Assembly: GCA_936450465.1 (NCBI GenBank)
Contig: OW388296.1
Location: forward strand, 13,637,867 to 13,701,866
DNA length: 64,000 nucleotides
Reading direction: 5' to 3'
DNA from: Gibbula magus
Taxonomy: Eukaryota > Mollusca > Gastropoda > Trochida > Trochidae
The translations under genes and the position numbers were made by a program. Below the pieces are notes generated by a model that saw nothing but the letters and a program-made list of their open reading frames with translations, made no database searches and was not told the origin of the DNA. Below, in pieces: positions 48,957-60,179 of the stretch. Position 1 is the first letter of the stretch. Every line of letters begins with the position of its first letter.

Positions 48957-48989
<33 letters not shown>
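48957..48989 (+). repeat. Poly(C) tract, 33 bases
   Basis: Uninterrupted C33, 108 bases after the first tract. Confidence 0.95.
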
Positions 48990-48991
<2 letters not shown>

Positions 48992-49319
48992 ACAATGGTT
49001 TGGCAGGATGAAATATCCAACTAGATTTTATACTGCACAATCAAATTTAAAAAGGTCAGTTTTACAAGTAGATGAGATGTTCAAATTGAAGCAAGTACAT
49101 ATCGTCTATCCGTCTGTTGGGTTGTTCCTATGTTCAGCAGATTTGTAAACTGACTGATTGCTCCAAATACTTAACCAATATAATCTTCAAGAGTTGATTT
49201 GTTTTCCAAGTTACTGAATTCTTTGCATAAAACATGTGAGCGTTAACTGCATTTAGTATTATTGTTGGGAACTGAATCATAGACATGGCGAATGCGCTGT
49301 CTCCGATAGGCTATTGTGG

Positions 49320-49500
49320 TTGAGACGTCATAATGTCAATGACGTTTCAATCATGTTACCATATTTGGGAGGATTTGTAATGCATCATGGGATATGTTGC
49401 TATAGCGTCAGTGATTGTTCCAGGCGAACAGGCTTGAAGACACGCAGCGCAATTCTATCACTTTTTTGTTGAAATCCTCAACTTAAACTGTAATTCAAGG
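49320..49500 (+). promoter_or_regulatory. Promoter and non-coding first exon of the basic-protein gene
   Basis: A stretch with GACGTCA and TGACGTTT elements leads to a likely untranslated exon ending AATTCAAG|GTAAGT at 49499. The next acceptor is at 49809-49810. The transcription start is not defined. Confidence 0.5.
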
Positions 49501-49738
49501 TAAGTAATTGTGAAACAAGTCTGAATGATAATCAATTGATTCAATGTATACATTTTTTATGCACGTATTTATGAAAATGATTTATATTTTGAAACAATTT
49601 AATGTGTCCAAATGGTGATTGCTCGTGAGTTGTGACGACTGACGTCATATATGATGTGACGTCATATACACTGTTCCATATTTGGCATATCTACAATGCA
49701 TCATGGGATATGTTTCTATGACATCAGCGATTGTTCCC
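49358..49738 (+). repeat. Duplicated 65-bp promoter segment
   Basis: CCATATTTGG, AATGCATCATGGGATATGTT, CTATrrCrTCAG and GATTGTTCC appear in order at 49361-49424 and again at 49676-49738. Confidence 0.8.
49640..49664. promoter_or_regulatory. Two cAMP response elements
   Basis: Perfect TGACGTCA palindromes at 49640-49647 and 49657-49664, 17 bases apart, in the first intron or an alternative promoter of the basic-protein gene. CREB/CREM/ATF factors bind this site. Confidence 0.6.
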
Positions 49739-49815
49739 CTCTATCAATTAGTATATCAAATATTATTCAGAATAGAATTATTTAGACACGTTCTATTTCC
49801 TCAATTACAGCTCCA

Positions 49816-51355
49816 ATGGAATCCTTTACTGAAGCGGTCGCCTCTAAAGCTGGCAAGGTCCGAAAGATTGCCACTCACGACGGAGAGTCAGAGAGATTAA
49901 AGAAGAGGGAAAGAGAGAAACATGCGCCGGGGAATACAAGAGAAAAGGAGAGAAGGAGAAGGTTTTATGAGAGCATGAGGAGGAAGGAGAGAATGGTGAA
50001 ACTGGACAAGAAGAGAAGTGGAGTGATGGACAGAGGAGATGGAATGTCTGGTATCCATGGCAACAAGGACTATTCCAAGTCTTCTGAAATGAGGAGTGGT
50101 AGATGGCAGATGGGGAATGGCTTCTACGTAAAGAGAGACGCAACATCTTCAAACTCTACCAAGAAGACGAAGCCAGCATGTGAGAAAAGAGAAAGAAACA
50201 AAGCTAGAAATAAGAACACCAAGGTCTCTGTTCCCACAAGCCATCGAGGAGATAGAAAGGAGAGGACCAAGGAATGGGTTGAGCAAGTCCACAAATCCTC
50301 AGAGAGATCTTCCACTGCCAAACTCTCAGCAGCTCCGAGAGTCCCTGGAGATTCTACAACTGATGTTAGTGGAGACCTACAAGGTCCTCCATCTTGGTTC
50401 ATCAACAGACTCGGTGAAGATGTCGAGTATACTTCCGTGAAGAGACCTTTCAAAGGTAAACTTCGTTAGTTCTGATTACACATTTTATTCCATTTGTTTG
50501 TTATAAATGTTGCAATTTGTAAACTTATAGCACCTCATGCTCTAACATGTGTATTGCGTCGAACCATCCGCTCAAATAACCACATGTATTTTATCTAACC
50601 AACATATCACTTTTTTCGACAATATTACCAGTGAAATCGTGTAATGTATGCAACATGGATATGAAATAAAGGCGTTATTCTATCTTCTCCACAGGCGTAT
50701 CCCCCTCTCTCGGACCACTCTCTGCTCACGTCCCGTCTGTTGTGTATGTATCTGATACACAGGGTACAGATGATACATACTCTGTACCACGTCACTCCGG
50801 CGTCTACAAGAAGAGCTTCAGATCCAGGGTTGTCTCTGTAAGTGTTTTCCTTTGAGATTTTCCATTGTGTTAATTGGTAAATAAAAAAGAAGGAAAACAT
50901 TTTAAAAAGGTTCTGTCTCCTTACAAAATCGTTTCACGTATCAAAACGATGTACTTTTTCAAGGATTTTTAATAAAACGTGTTTATCAGAAATATGAACA
51001 GATAATGTTTGAAAAATTTATTTTTTGGTTTATATAGTTCGCTTTTGGTGACTTGATGTAGCTATATGTCATTCGTATCTAATACTCGTGGATTAAAACA
51101 ATCTACATACATTTAGATCAACATGTTTTATATATTAGGTTAGACTTTATTACCATAATATACGACAGGCGATTGAAATTTCTTTAAATTGGTATGAACA
51201 CATCTTGCATTTTGCTGATATCGTTCGTTTTCCCCCGAGAGTACATAATTCTTGTTTCACAGTTCCAGGTCCAAATCCGGAATTATAGATATCTCTCCCT
51301 TATATTTCAGGTTCTCCGTTCTCTGGCTAGATGCGCCTGGGGTAAGAGCGAGTAG
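49816..51355 (+). CDS. Uncharacterised basic, low-complexity protein (3 coding exons, 275 residues)
   Basis: Coding exons 49816-50455, 50695-50837 and 51311-51355. Acceptors TTACAG, CCACAG and TTTCAG, donors GTAAAC and GTAAGT; phases agree. Five UTR bases precede the ATG, and a non-coding exon probably ends at 49499. AATAAA at 51531-51536 gives a polyadenylation signal. The first 150 residues are Lys/Arg/Glu-rich (RLKKREREKH, KERRRRFYESMRRKERM) and likely a charged helix plus disorder. The C-terminal third (GPPSWFINRLGEDVEYTSVK and SGVYKKSFRSRVVSVLRSLA) looks more ordered. No signal peptide, membrane segment or zinc site. I do not recognise the family. Basic charge fits a nucleic-acid or nuclear role, and the CRE sites allow a germline role, but neither is shown. 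Confidence 0.8.
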
Positions 51356-51530
51356 AAGAACTGACCAGTGAATGTACTGGAGAAGAACACCATAGATACC
51401 ACAGTATGCTGTTTAGATTCTGCAAGAAAAAAAGACTCTGAAATATGTTCTGTTTTATGTACAAATATCACCCTTGGTGTTAAATATAACAAAATTATAT
51501 ATTCATCTATATATTTATTATAATACTTGT

Positions 51531-51536
51531 AATAAA
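51531..51536 (+). terminator. Polyadenylation signal of the basic-protein gene
   Basis: AATAAA 176 bases after the stop codon, in AT-rich DNA. Confidence 0.65.
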
Positions 51537-51559
51537 ACTCTCTTTTAAAACTTTTTACC

Positions 51560-52380
51560 GAATATTAGAATATTTTTTTTACAAATTATTAATTCCAACA
51601 CTGAAATGTCGGAAATATATTTAAAAGAATAAATAATATATTTTTCATAATGAATTTGTGTTGTTGTGGTTTTTGTTTAGTGTTCGTTAGACCATAGCTG
51701 CTATTGTTTGAGCCGTGGTATAACCAACGTGAATTTCAGTTAGGCCACTGCTTTTTATACGATTCCGATTTTTACGTAGTTCAATAACTCGTCAAATGCT
51801 TGTATTAAAAGAATAACATAATTCAAATAAACATGTTATTACATCAATATTGTATTTACAGTTTGAACAGCTTGGGGAAGTCATTAAGTATGTACAGTGC
51901 TATCAATGTTTACGTTCAGAAGTATTCAGATGGTTCTTCTCGAGCTCCGGCGTCCTCATTAACTTCGTTCTACATAGATACAGTTGACTACACAATACTT
52001 CCTGAAACCTGTAAAAAAATAAAAAGCTTTGTGAAAGTTCTATTGATATATTGTCTGAAGCTTGCAAGTCATTGTATATTCAGTAGCCTATCACTTAGTA
52101 TTACACCATTCAGATCGAAGTTTTAAAAGTATTTACACAGTGATGTAAAATTGCGTACTCTTTGAAACAAACCAAATCTATTAAAATACTCATTTAATGT
52201 TACTTATTTAAGCAATGCCATATTGATCAATTTGCAAGTGAAGGGGAAAACTGAGGTACACGTGTCCATATTCCCGCTGAAATATCTAGGCTATTTTTTG
52301 AAAGTTTCACGAAAAGCTACTCAGTACATGTAGTAGTATAGTTGTTCGTTATAATCATAATAATTCTTACCTTAAAAACA
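51560..52380. other. Intergenic stretch
   Basis: Nothing recognised. Confidence 0.5.
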
Positions 52381-52384
52381 AGCA

Positions 52385-52805
52385 GAACAACGATTCAATC
52401 CTTCATGCACGTACGTCAGAACTTGATAGATTCGATCTTGTGACTTGCCGTCCAACCCATTTCACCTCGTACAGACAGATTCGGAGTTTTTCGTCCAACA
52501 GCTAGGAAGAAGCGACAGACTTTGTGCTATATTGCATTAATTGATGAATATTCTCTATTCTCTTGTCCCCCATATAGCGGATCCAAGTTGTTATATAATG
52601 AAGTAAAAACATCGTACGACATTCCACCAGCAGATTTAAATTGACATATTATTACACCAAGGGCTCTATTTGCTGACTTTGCGATTTCCTTTGTTGTAAA
52701 GTTAGTTAAAGATCTGATGAAATGCATTTTTCTCAAGAATACCAGATGATTACCTCTACGTATATTGTACATCGGAATCAATTGAGCAGAAAATCGAGAC
52801 AATAT
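52385..52805 (-). pseudogene. LINE reverse-transcriptase C-terminal fragment (family 2)
   Basis: Minus-strand frame reads SANRALGVIICQFKSAGGMS, then YDVFTSLYNN and REYSSINAI, then after a stop HKVCRFFLAVGRKTPNLSV and GEMGWTASHK. This order is usual just after the RT domain of many invertebrate non-LTR elements. Stops and small gaps show decay. Confidence 0.72.
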
Positions 52806-53399
52806 ACACTTGCAATTGATAATTAAAACGATTTTAATTCATCCATTTTAACACTAGCGCAATCAGCTGGGCGATTCATTTTGTAAATGCTCACTGAGGC
52901 GTGACTGTGATAAGCGACAGGCGGGGCGGCTATATACAGCTACTCCGCCGGTGTCTCGTTAATTAATTAATGATGATTATCACTGCCGCTAAATGAATTT
53001 ATGAGGTGTATTACATCGCCAAAAAGACATGTTTATGTAACAATTGTGTAATTGTCATCTGCGGAATTACCTAGTTGGATATCTAAACATTCGATATATG
53101 GGAAATTTAAGTTGGTTTATTGAAGATTTCTTTGTGAAATCAACAATCAAAATGTTGCGAAATTACGTTGAATTATGACTATCGGCGAAAATCAGATTCC
53201 TCCTGATACGTCACAGAAGTCATCCCTTCAGGGGCCACACCCCCGCATACTTTCATTCTGGTCGCCGGGGCTAAATAAGGCGTTTTTTAAAAAGCCGTAT
53301 ATAAGTTATTTATGGACCAATTTCAGAAATTTAAAATCGAGCAATTGTCAAATTGACATCCCATTTTAATGAATCCGATTTTGACCATATATCATTTCA

Positions 53400-54780
53400 T
53401 CTATCCTTTAAAGTCTCATGTAACCAAGTGCCGAGGTACTTGTAGGCGTGTCTTACATCATCATCTTTTATCATTTTAAATGGATACGATGACCGAGGTG
53501 TAGACGGTCGGCTCCCAATATCCGACGCTTCATTTCGCAGACACTTTAACGGTTCAGTAAACAGGTTAAATAGCTCCTGTGACCCCTACTAGGATAGTGG
53601 AATAGACCCAAAAAGTAATAAAAACACATGAATGACATGGATATATTTATTCGATAACAACATGAGTGGTATAGATATAATTATTTTATAACATTAATAA
53701 ATATTTGTGATTAACAACTTTGGCGCTGTTAGCACTCGTCTTTTGCTTTTCCAGTTGATGACATCGATATATTTATTTGATAATTAGTTATCACTAGTTA
53801 GCACTGATTTTTTAACACTAGAGTCTCAAGTCAGAGTTCAGAGTTTAACGGGGTACGGTAGTGAACTACTTTCGTTTTCTTTACGTTGATTTGTAATCGC
53901 CATCTGGAGCACCAGCTCGCTATACAGTCCAGCATACTTTGGAGATATCATTCAGTAGGAGCAATTACAGCAATGTCATCAGCGAATACTAAGCATCTTA
54001 TTGTCGATGTTAATACCACGGTCCAAGTTGTTTACTTCCGCAGCAAGGTCGTTAACGTATATAGAAAAGAGAGATTGTGATAAAACACAGCCCTGACCAT
54101 CCTCGGTTACCCATGGTTTTATATATATGCTCCGTTACTCTCCACACGGAGCATATATAAAACCATGGGTAACCGAGGATGAGCCCTGACGTACCCCTGA
54201 TAACACTGGGAACGAGTCTGTTAGACGGTCATTCACACGAACACTTAACCAAGTGTTATCATACATGGCTTGGACTGCTTTCAGGAATTTACCTTGTATA
54301 CCAAGTTGTTAATGCACATGCAGGCACTGGCGATTAACACAGCTTTCTTGGCATCAATGACCGATACATACGAAGACTGCCTTGATATTGTTCTGTTATT
54401 AATAACAGTGTAAAGGCTAAGATGTGTTCTTGAGTTCCCCGATGGGAGCGGAAGCCGTTATGTTCATTGGTAAGGAAATCATAATCTTCCATCCAGTGAC
54501 CATAAGTCGTTGATTAAGGATATCAGCATAAATCTTACATGGTACTGACAAGAGAGAGATGCCTCTATAGCCTAAAGGGTCACGATGGTCCATATTGGGC
54601 TTCTTAATGGGGTTGATTGGGGTTGATCGTCATCTATCAGGACACGTGTTGCTGTCAAAACAATGTGAGATCAATGTAAACAAAATGTTAGTACAATGTT
54701 GATTCTTCAGCGACTCGGCAGGTATGTCATCCGGGCTGACTGACTTCCCTTGCTTCGCACATGCCTGATATCGAGAAAGT
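53400..54780 (-). pseudogene. Decayed non-LTR reverse transcriptase, interrupted by a palindromic element
   Basis: Read on the minus strand: KKPNMDHRDPLGYRGISLLS then VPCKIYADILNQRL (54450-54600); then QGCVLSQSLFSIYVNDLA (about 54040-54095), FADDIAV (about 53970) and YKYLGTWLHETLK (about 53410). These are RT blocks in the right order, in several frames. A different lineage from the two L2-like copies. The 84-bp palindrome at 54098 sits inside it. Confidence 0.78.
54098..54181. mobile_element. 84-bp palindromic element, copy 1
   Basis: CATCCTCGGTTACCCATGGT begins the left arm, and its complement ends the right arm at 54181; GCTCCGT/ACGGAGC lies near the tip. Flanked by AGCCCTGAC at 54089-54097 and 54182-54190, a perfect 9-bp target duplication, proving insertion into the reverse-transcriptase fragment. 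Arms hold TATATAAAA. Confidence 0.92.
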
Positions 54781-55137
54781 TGATTTCATACTCTCTTCAC
54801 CTGATGTGATTTTTACAGCTGCAAAGACCTGCAAATCTATTTTAGAGCGTGCGTCGCACTTCACTTTTATATCATTTGTAAAATATACTTTGAAAAACAT
54901 ATTCCCCCGAAAATAATATGGAAAGCCGTGTTTAATTACTAATTACGCGATGTAACAACCGCACCGACTGTTGCCTGTGCGCGTTTGCATATTTGCCGGT
55001 AACCTTCGACAGGTTTAGGCTGTGACGTCAGAGATGCTCTACGACCCGCCTTGATCCTAAGCGCAGTGAAAGGAAAAGCATTAGAATAGATGAAGAATCG
55101 GTTGCATACGTAGAATTCGGGTAGTTTCGGACTTGAT

Positions 55138-55325
55138 ATGGTTTATTGTGCAGCGTTGGTGTGCAATAATTCATCAAAGCCTGGACAGAAGTTTATATAT
55201 TTTTAATTTTCATGTGAAAAGACGGATGCAGCGCGGCGAAAGGTTTGGATAGTGTCAAAGAGGAAAGAATGACCGAAAACCGTCGGAATCTGTCTCACTA
55301 TGTTCAGAGCATTTTGATGGGTTAA
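55138..55325 (+). pseudogene. THAP-domain remnant
   Basis: Frame starts MVYCAALVCNNSSKPGQKF, meets a stop, continues FSCEKTDAARRKVWIVSKRK, then after a one-base shift KPSESVSLCSEHFDGL. The order C-x4-C, then Trp, then C-x2-H is that of a THAP zinc finger, found in P-element-type transposases and cellular factors. The stop and frameshift make it non-functional as read. Confidence 0.65.
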
Positions 55326-55424
55326 ATTAAAACAGTTTTATAAATAAGTAATAGCTAGTCTTAGAGTACTCGTAATTAACTTTTATTAGGATATAACTTA
55401 TAAATGCCTTCTTATGGGATGTGT

Positions 55425-55508
55425 CATCCTCGATTACCCAGGGATTATGCTCCAGCGGAGAGTAACGGAGCATATATAAAACCCTGGGTACCACCTGGGA
55501 TGAGGATG
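55425..55508. mobile_element. 84-bp palindromic element, copy 2
   Basis: Same length and ends as 54098 (CATCCTCG ... GAGGATG), with GGAGAGTAACGGAGCATATA and AACCCTGGGTA in the right arm. GGATGTGT occurs at both edges (55417-55424, 55504-55511), but overlaps the element end, so the target duplication is uncertain. Confidence 0.85.
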
Positions 55509-55701
55509 TGTAGGCCGAGCTCTGACTGTGAAACTTGGTACACAGTTGTATAATTAATATTTGTCATTGGCTAACAACTGTACTAGATTAATTTCAATTT
55601 AATATGGCCATTTTTGGACTGGCAGCTCAAATGGCATTGTCAAACACAAAAAATATGTCCTGGTTATAAATCATTTTAAAACTATAGTATTAGTATTAGA
55701 T

Positions 55702-56116
55702 TTTTTCGACATGTTAATGTACATGTAAAGCTTGTCAGAGGGATGTCTCAAGAACCATTCACCGGAATTCCATCAGTTCTTACACAAAGCACCTTCTAGG
55801 GAAGACGACGGGCTGATTAGATTTTGGTGACGTTGACTTTATTTTCAAGGTCACAGCGGAACTTTGAATTTTTCGACATGTTAATGTACATGTAAAGCTT
55901 GTCAAAGGGATGTCTCAAGAACCATTCACCGGAATTCCATCATTTCTTACACAAAGCACCTTCTAGGGAAGACGACGGACTGAATAGATTTTGGTGACCT
56001 TGACATTATTTTCAAGGTCAAAGCGGAGCTTTGACTTTTTCGACATGTTTGACAGTTGATTTTGCTGATCTTGACATTATTTTTAACTTTTGAAGTATTA
56101 ATTTGCGGCGGGGGAT
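55702..56116. mobile_element. Partial DNA element with two 167-bp repeats
   Basis: TTTTTCGACATG recurs at 55702, 55869 and 56036. Each unit holds TTTTGGTGACsTTGACwTTATTTTCAAGGTCA in pieces. The right end, GCGGCGGGGGA, matches that of the element at 5783-6833. A left end was not found. Confidence 0.75.
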
Positions 56117-56249
56117 CATATCACCTTAGTGACAACTACTTGTTGTACATATGTTTAAGAATGCCTTTTAACTTTTGTAGTGATTTATTTAAATGTCATA
56201 TCTTATCTTATATCTTGTATATTATCATAGCAGTTTTATAGCATGTATA

Positions 56250-56370
56250 TAGTCTCTCATAACCTTTCTTTACAGGGTGGCTCTTCATTGTTTAAATGTC
56301 CTATTTTATGATTGTATTTTTACGGACATGTTGAGGTGAGACTCAAATAAAGAATCTGTCTGTAACTGCG
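56250..56370 (+). mobile_element. Possible LINE 3' tail
   Basis: GAGACTCAAATAAAGAATCT then GTCTGTAACTG resembles the AATAAA plus short-repeat tail of L2/CR1-type LINEs. No coding part seen beside it. Confidence 0.4.
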
Positions 56371-57116
56371 GCTTCGACCTCATGTCGGGTGACCGGTGAA
56401 TCTAGGTCAGTAGTGTCATGACCCTGGTTGGTCACATGGCCGTTATTATATTTGTTTGTTTATGGATTATCCCGCCTCAGTGAGTTTGAATAGGGAAGTC
56501 GGCTGTCTGGCAAACTGTGAACCCGCCGTTATTTCCACACTCCATGACGTCAACAAGGCGTGCTTCATCAAAACATGGTGAACTTGCGTCTTTGAAAAGT
56601 GTGATGGAATCGGATCTCCACTTATCATGAACAACCTGTCTGTCAGAACACATTTCATCATTTATTATAAAACCTCCCATGGAACCCCTGTCATTATGCT
56701 GTTGAAATTTTGTTTGAAAACAGACCGTCTCGAGCAGTCGGGTAGGCGGGTTTTTTCTACGCTTTGACTATGTGGCCTCAGATGGGTAAGGGTTCAAGAT
56801 GTAAAAACATTTGTGTGTGTTGCTGCTAAAATGGGTTCCATAAAACATTTATCTTCAATTTCAAAACTAAAATGCCGAAATTCATGTATGTGGTAATTGT
56901 GAATAGGAATGTACTCAAATTTGTATTTGCAGCACATTTGCATTACATATGCAAATATAATTACCTGCCCTACCAGAGGAAGTGTAAATTTACTCCTAGT
57001 GTAAACTTGCGACGTATGTAATTGCGTTAATATGCACAATATAAATACTAGGAGCAAATATGCACATGAGTATTAATACATACGTATGTGTGTCGGTTTC
57101 ATATACATGAGTTGGT
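56370..57116. other. Intergenic stretch
   Basis: Nothing recognised. Confidence 0.5.
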
Positions 57117-58772
57117 ATCCAGACAAAATCCCCCCGGACAATATCCCCCCAAACCAACTATGTAGGACAAAATCCCCCGGACAGAATCCCTCCCTGACAA
57201 AATCCCCCCAAAACCAATTAATGGTTATTTATAAGACATTTTATTATTCAAAAATGTATTATATATCCATATTGCAATATTGTTAAGTCACAAGACTGTT
57301 CAGTCACTTCAGGTGTCAGGTGACTTCAACGCATACAGCGCCCAACACATTTCAATACTTTTTTCGTCAGCGTTGCTCTTTCACTACCCTTTGAGACTTT
57401 CCTGTAGTTTGTTGCTGGCCATCTTCGTTTCCTTGTTGCTTCTTATTATTTCCATATTGCCTAAGTTTTGTATTCTAGACATGTACTATATATATACGAT
57501 GGAGGCCAGTAGATATAGAGTATAACATTAAAGGTACATCCATCGTGTTGTTGGGGGTCACATATTCCAAACGTTATACATGGTGTTACTTTATTGAGAA
57601 CTACCGACTGTTACCGAAAATTACCATGATAGTCGACTCAGTATCTTGACGATATGAAGGTAAAAGTAGTGATTTCTGATCGAAAACCGGACAATGCATC
57701 ACGATTGACGCGCGCCAATGAGTCAAACGCAATTTTGGAATATTATTTATAACAGACAAAATGACAAATTTATGTCAATCATGTTTCATAGGTCATATAA
57801 CTACTGTGCATGTAAATCGGACGTGCAGGTTCGGTTTCCACACATGCATAATGATGTTACTCGAATTTAATTTGAAACTAGTAACAATGATAAATTTGGC
57901 GATAGGGGGATGAAAATGCACGCTTAGTGAATTTGTTTGTATTATAAACCGTACATATTGTGTGTTGAAATGTATAAAAGTCAAATAAAATGTTATGAAA
58001 CACAATGGATGCATCTTTAATGCTCATTCTATCATGCCTAGCGGTTAGAACAATCGAAAAAAGTACTTTATCAGAAATATAAAGGTATAGTTTTTTTGAT
58101 GACGTAACAATCGAATGACGTTCCCGCTGTTCCACGCCGCTCCCTCGTGATCAAGTGTGCCCATGGTAACATAACGTCGATTCGCCTCAGCCGTCTGAAC
58201 TCTTACATCGCAACCAATAAAGCGTGTGCTCCTTTCCATGCTTTGCAACTTCTGCAGTCGGTTAAAATTAGCGGTGGGACAGTGAACATCAACTTTTATG
58301 AGAGCAGCAAACATTTGAATAAGACATTAGTTCAGGGCAAAACTATACTTTATTACAAAACACATTGGGGTGCAACGAACTTGATTTCTTAAATATGTCA
58401 TCTTAATTGGGTTATGTTTTTATAACAGCAGGTAAATGCTACTGTGTCTGTGTTGAGGTGGCACTTAATGCTTAAGTTGATGTCTTGTGATAACTTTCAC
58501 CAACACTTAGTAGACATTGCAAACTTAATAATTCTAAAAAATTAGTGATCAAATCTGTTAATCCTAGTTAGAGTTTAGAGTCTCACCCAGCAATTATTAA
58601 AATAAAAATACAATATTTACATACACGTTTACATCGAGCTTAACAAATAAGTAAAAATAAGAGGGGGATTTTATCCGTTTTTCACTTAAGGAGATGAGGA
58701 TTTTGTCCGGGTGGTTATTTTAGGAGGGATTATGTCCAGGGGGATTTTGTCCGGGGTGATTTTGTCCTGGAT
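57117..58772. mobile_element. 1.66-kb element with GGGGATTTTGTCC inverted ends
   Basis: Left end ATCCAGACAAAATCCCCCCG, right end (complement) ATCCAGGACAAAATCACCCC, each followed by several more copies of GGACAAAATCCCCC. A TTAA MITE lies inside at 57528. No transposase ORF; class unknown. Confidence 0.75.
57528..58020 (+). mobile_element. TTAA-flanked MITE, copy d (nested)
   Basis: Ends TTAAAGGTACATCCATCGTG and CACAATGGATGCATCTTTAA. Inserted inside the element at 57117-58772. Confidence 0.86.
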
Positions 58773-60179
58773 TCGCATGGGTTAGTCAACATTGCAAGCT
58801 ATGCAAATCCATGTATCCTTTCATACAGTAATAGGGTAGTGTCGTTATAGGCTCATGTATTTCTAACGCCAATTTTAAGTGATACAATGCCTATGTGCCC
58901 ATCTTTCTCTGAATTTGCGTATCTTTATCTTCGTGGTTTTGACCTCGCTTTGTCTATCTCTTTCTCCATGTCTGTCTGTTTCTGTCTATCTGCATATAAA
59001 CCGAACTCTTTCAATTATTTTCGGGACGGATAAGTATTATTACTTCAGATTATTCAAACAACTCTTAAGAGTGTATTTGTTATAGTTTTCGTCATAGTTT
59101 TAAAATAAGCATATGATAGATCGTTATCTTTCATGATTTGAAATTTTCTAGTTCAGATGTTAAATGACATATTCATAATCTAATGTACAGCTGCATACCG
59201 AATAGGGTCGTTTTCACAGTTTTTATTTTATTCTAGATCTGTGAAATATTCAGGTAGGTGATCAACTTGTTAAGCATACATCATATATATTTTCATCTTA
59301 TACTCATTCAATGTATTTTGTCGTAAAACTCTTTTTTTTTCGATAGGAAATCTTACATTAGCAAATTAATTAAATTTGAATGTTCCAAATTTGCCCCTCT
59401 CTGTCTTTTTCATTATGCCAAATTTCATAAACATGCACCACTGACGTGGCGACCACATGATATGAGGATTCATTGTCATTGTATGTGATGCAATTTTATT
59501 AACGTTACAACGTAGGCCTAGGTAGGTAGATAGGTAGGTGAACTAACTTTCGGGACACAGCTGTGCTTAAGGTGGACTAGTCATCGTGTTAGGTTCAAAC
59601 TTCGTTATAGTTGTAACCGGATATACAGGATAAAATGGATCGAGAATTTCATAAAATTCTTATTTGTAATTGGTAAAATATTATCATTATAGCATTTCAA
59701 AAAATAGTTCATACCAACGAGAGTATCACTATTTGCCTTCGGCTGTTACATTAATTCATTTTCGTGGTAGTGGTTGCATACGTTGCCAAACGATTGACGA
59801 GATCAGCAACACTGTACGAAGGGTTCTATCTAATGTTTGTGGAAACGAAATTAGAGAGGACATTTCTGTAATACTTACATGTTATTAATATATGTTTGTA
59901 ACACAATTTAGTTGAAACATATAACGGAGGGTTGTATTTTAATGACTTTTGATTGGACAATTTTTGGACAATTTGATAACTCACATTCCTTAAAATAACA
60001 GATAATGAGAACTGCGAAGACATTCATCGGCACTACGCGCGTGTTGCTACGGAATATCAAGACATTTGGTGATCAGTCTCATGATATATTAACTGTTACA
60101 TAGTTACATACTACGAATGAATTTGAAAGACTGCTGTAAAGAAATAAGGAATAAGGGTAAGACTTAAAGACGCTGTTAT
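58773..60179. other. Intergenic stretch
   Basis: AT-rich with a short TAGG repeat at about 59,518-59,540. No gene seen. Confidence 0.5.

Larger units (their letters stand above)
48102..49290. other. Intergenic stretch with two poly(C) tracts
   Basis: No gene seen. Proline- or glycine-rich frames here come only from the homopolymers. Confidence 0.6.

Noticed and set aside
48685..49024. Proline-rich and glycine-rich frames
   Set aside because: Produced by the poly(C) tracts.
49844..50453. Minus-strand frames under the basic-protein gene
   Set aside because: Antisense of a Lys/Arg-rich exon, which yields Ser/Phe/Leu-rich shadows.
52480..52510. Complement GGACGAAAAACT as a hammerhead half
   Set aside because: No CTGATGA before it; inside the LINE fragment frame.
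58045..58314. 89-codon minus-strand frame
   Set aside because: No splice sites, family match or conserved motif seen; lies inside a transposable element.
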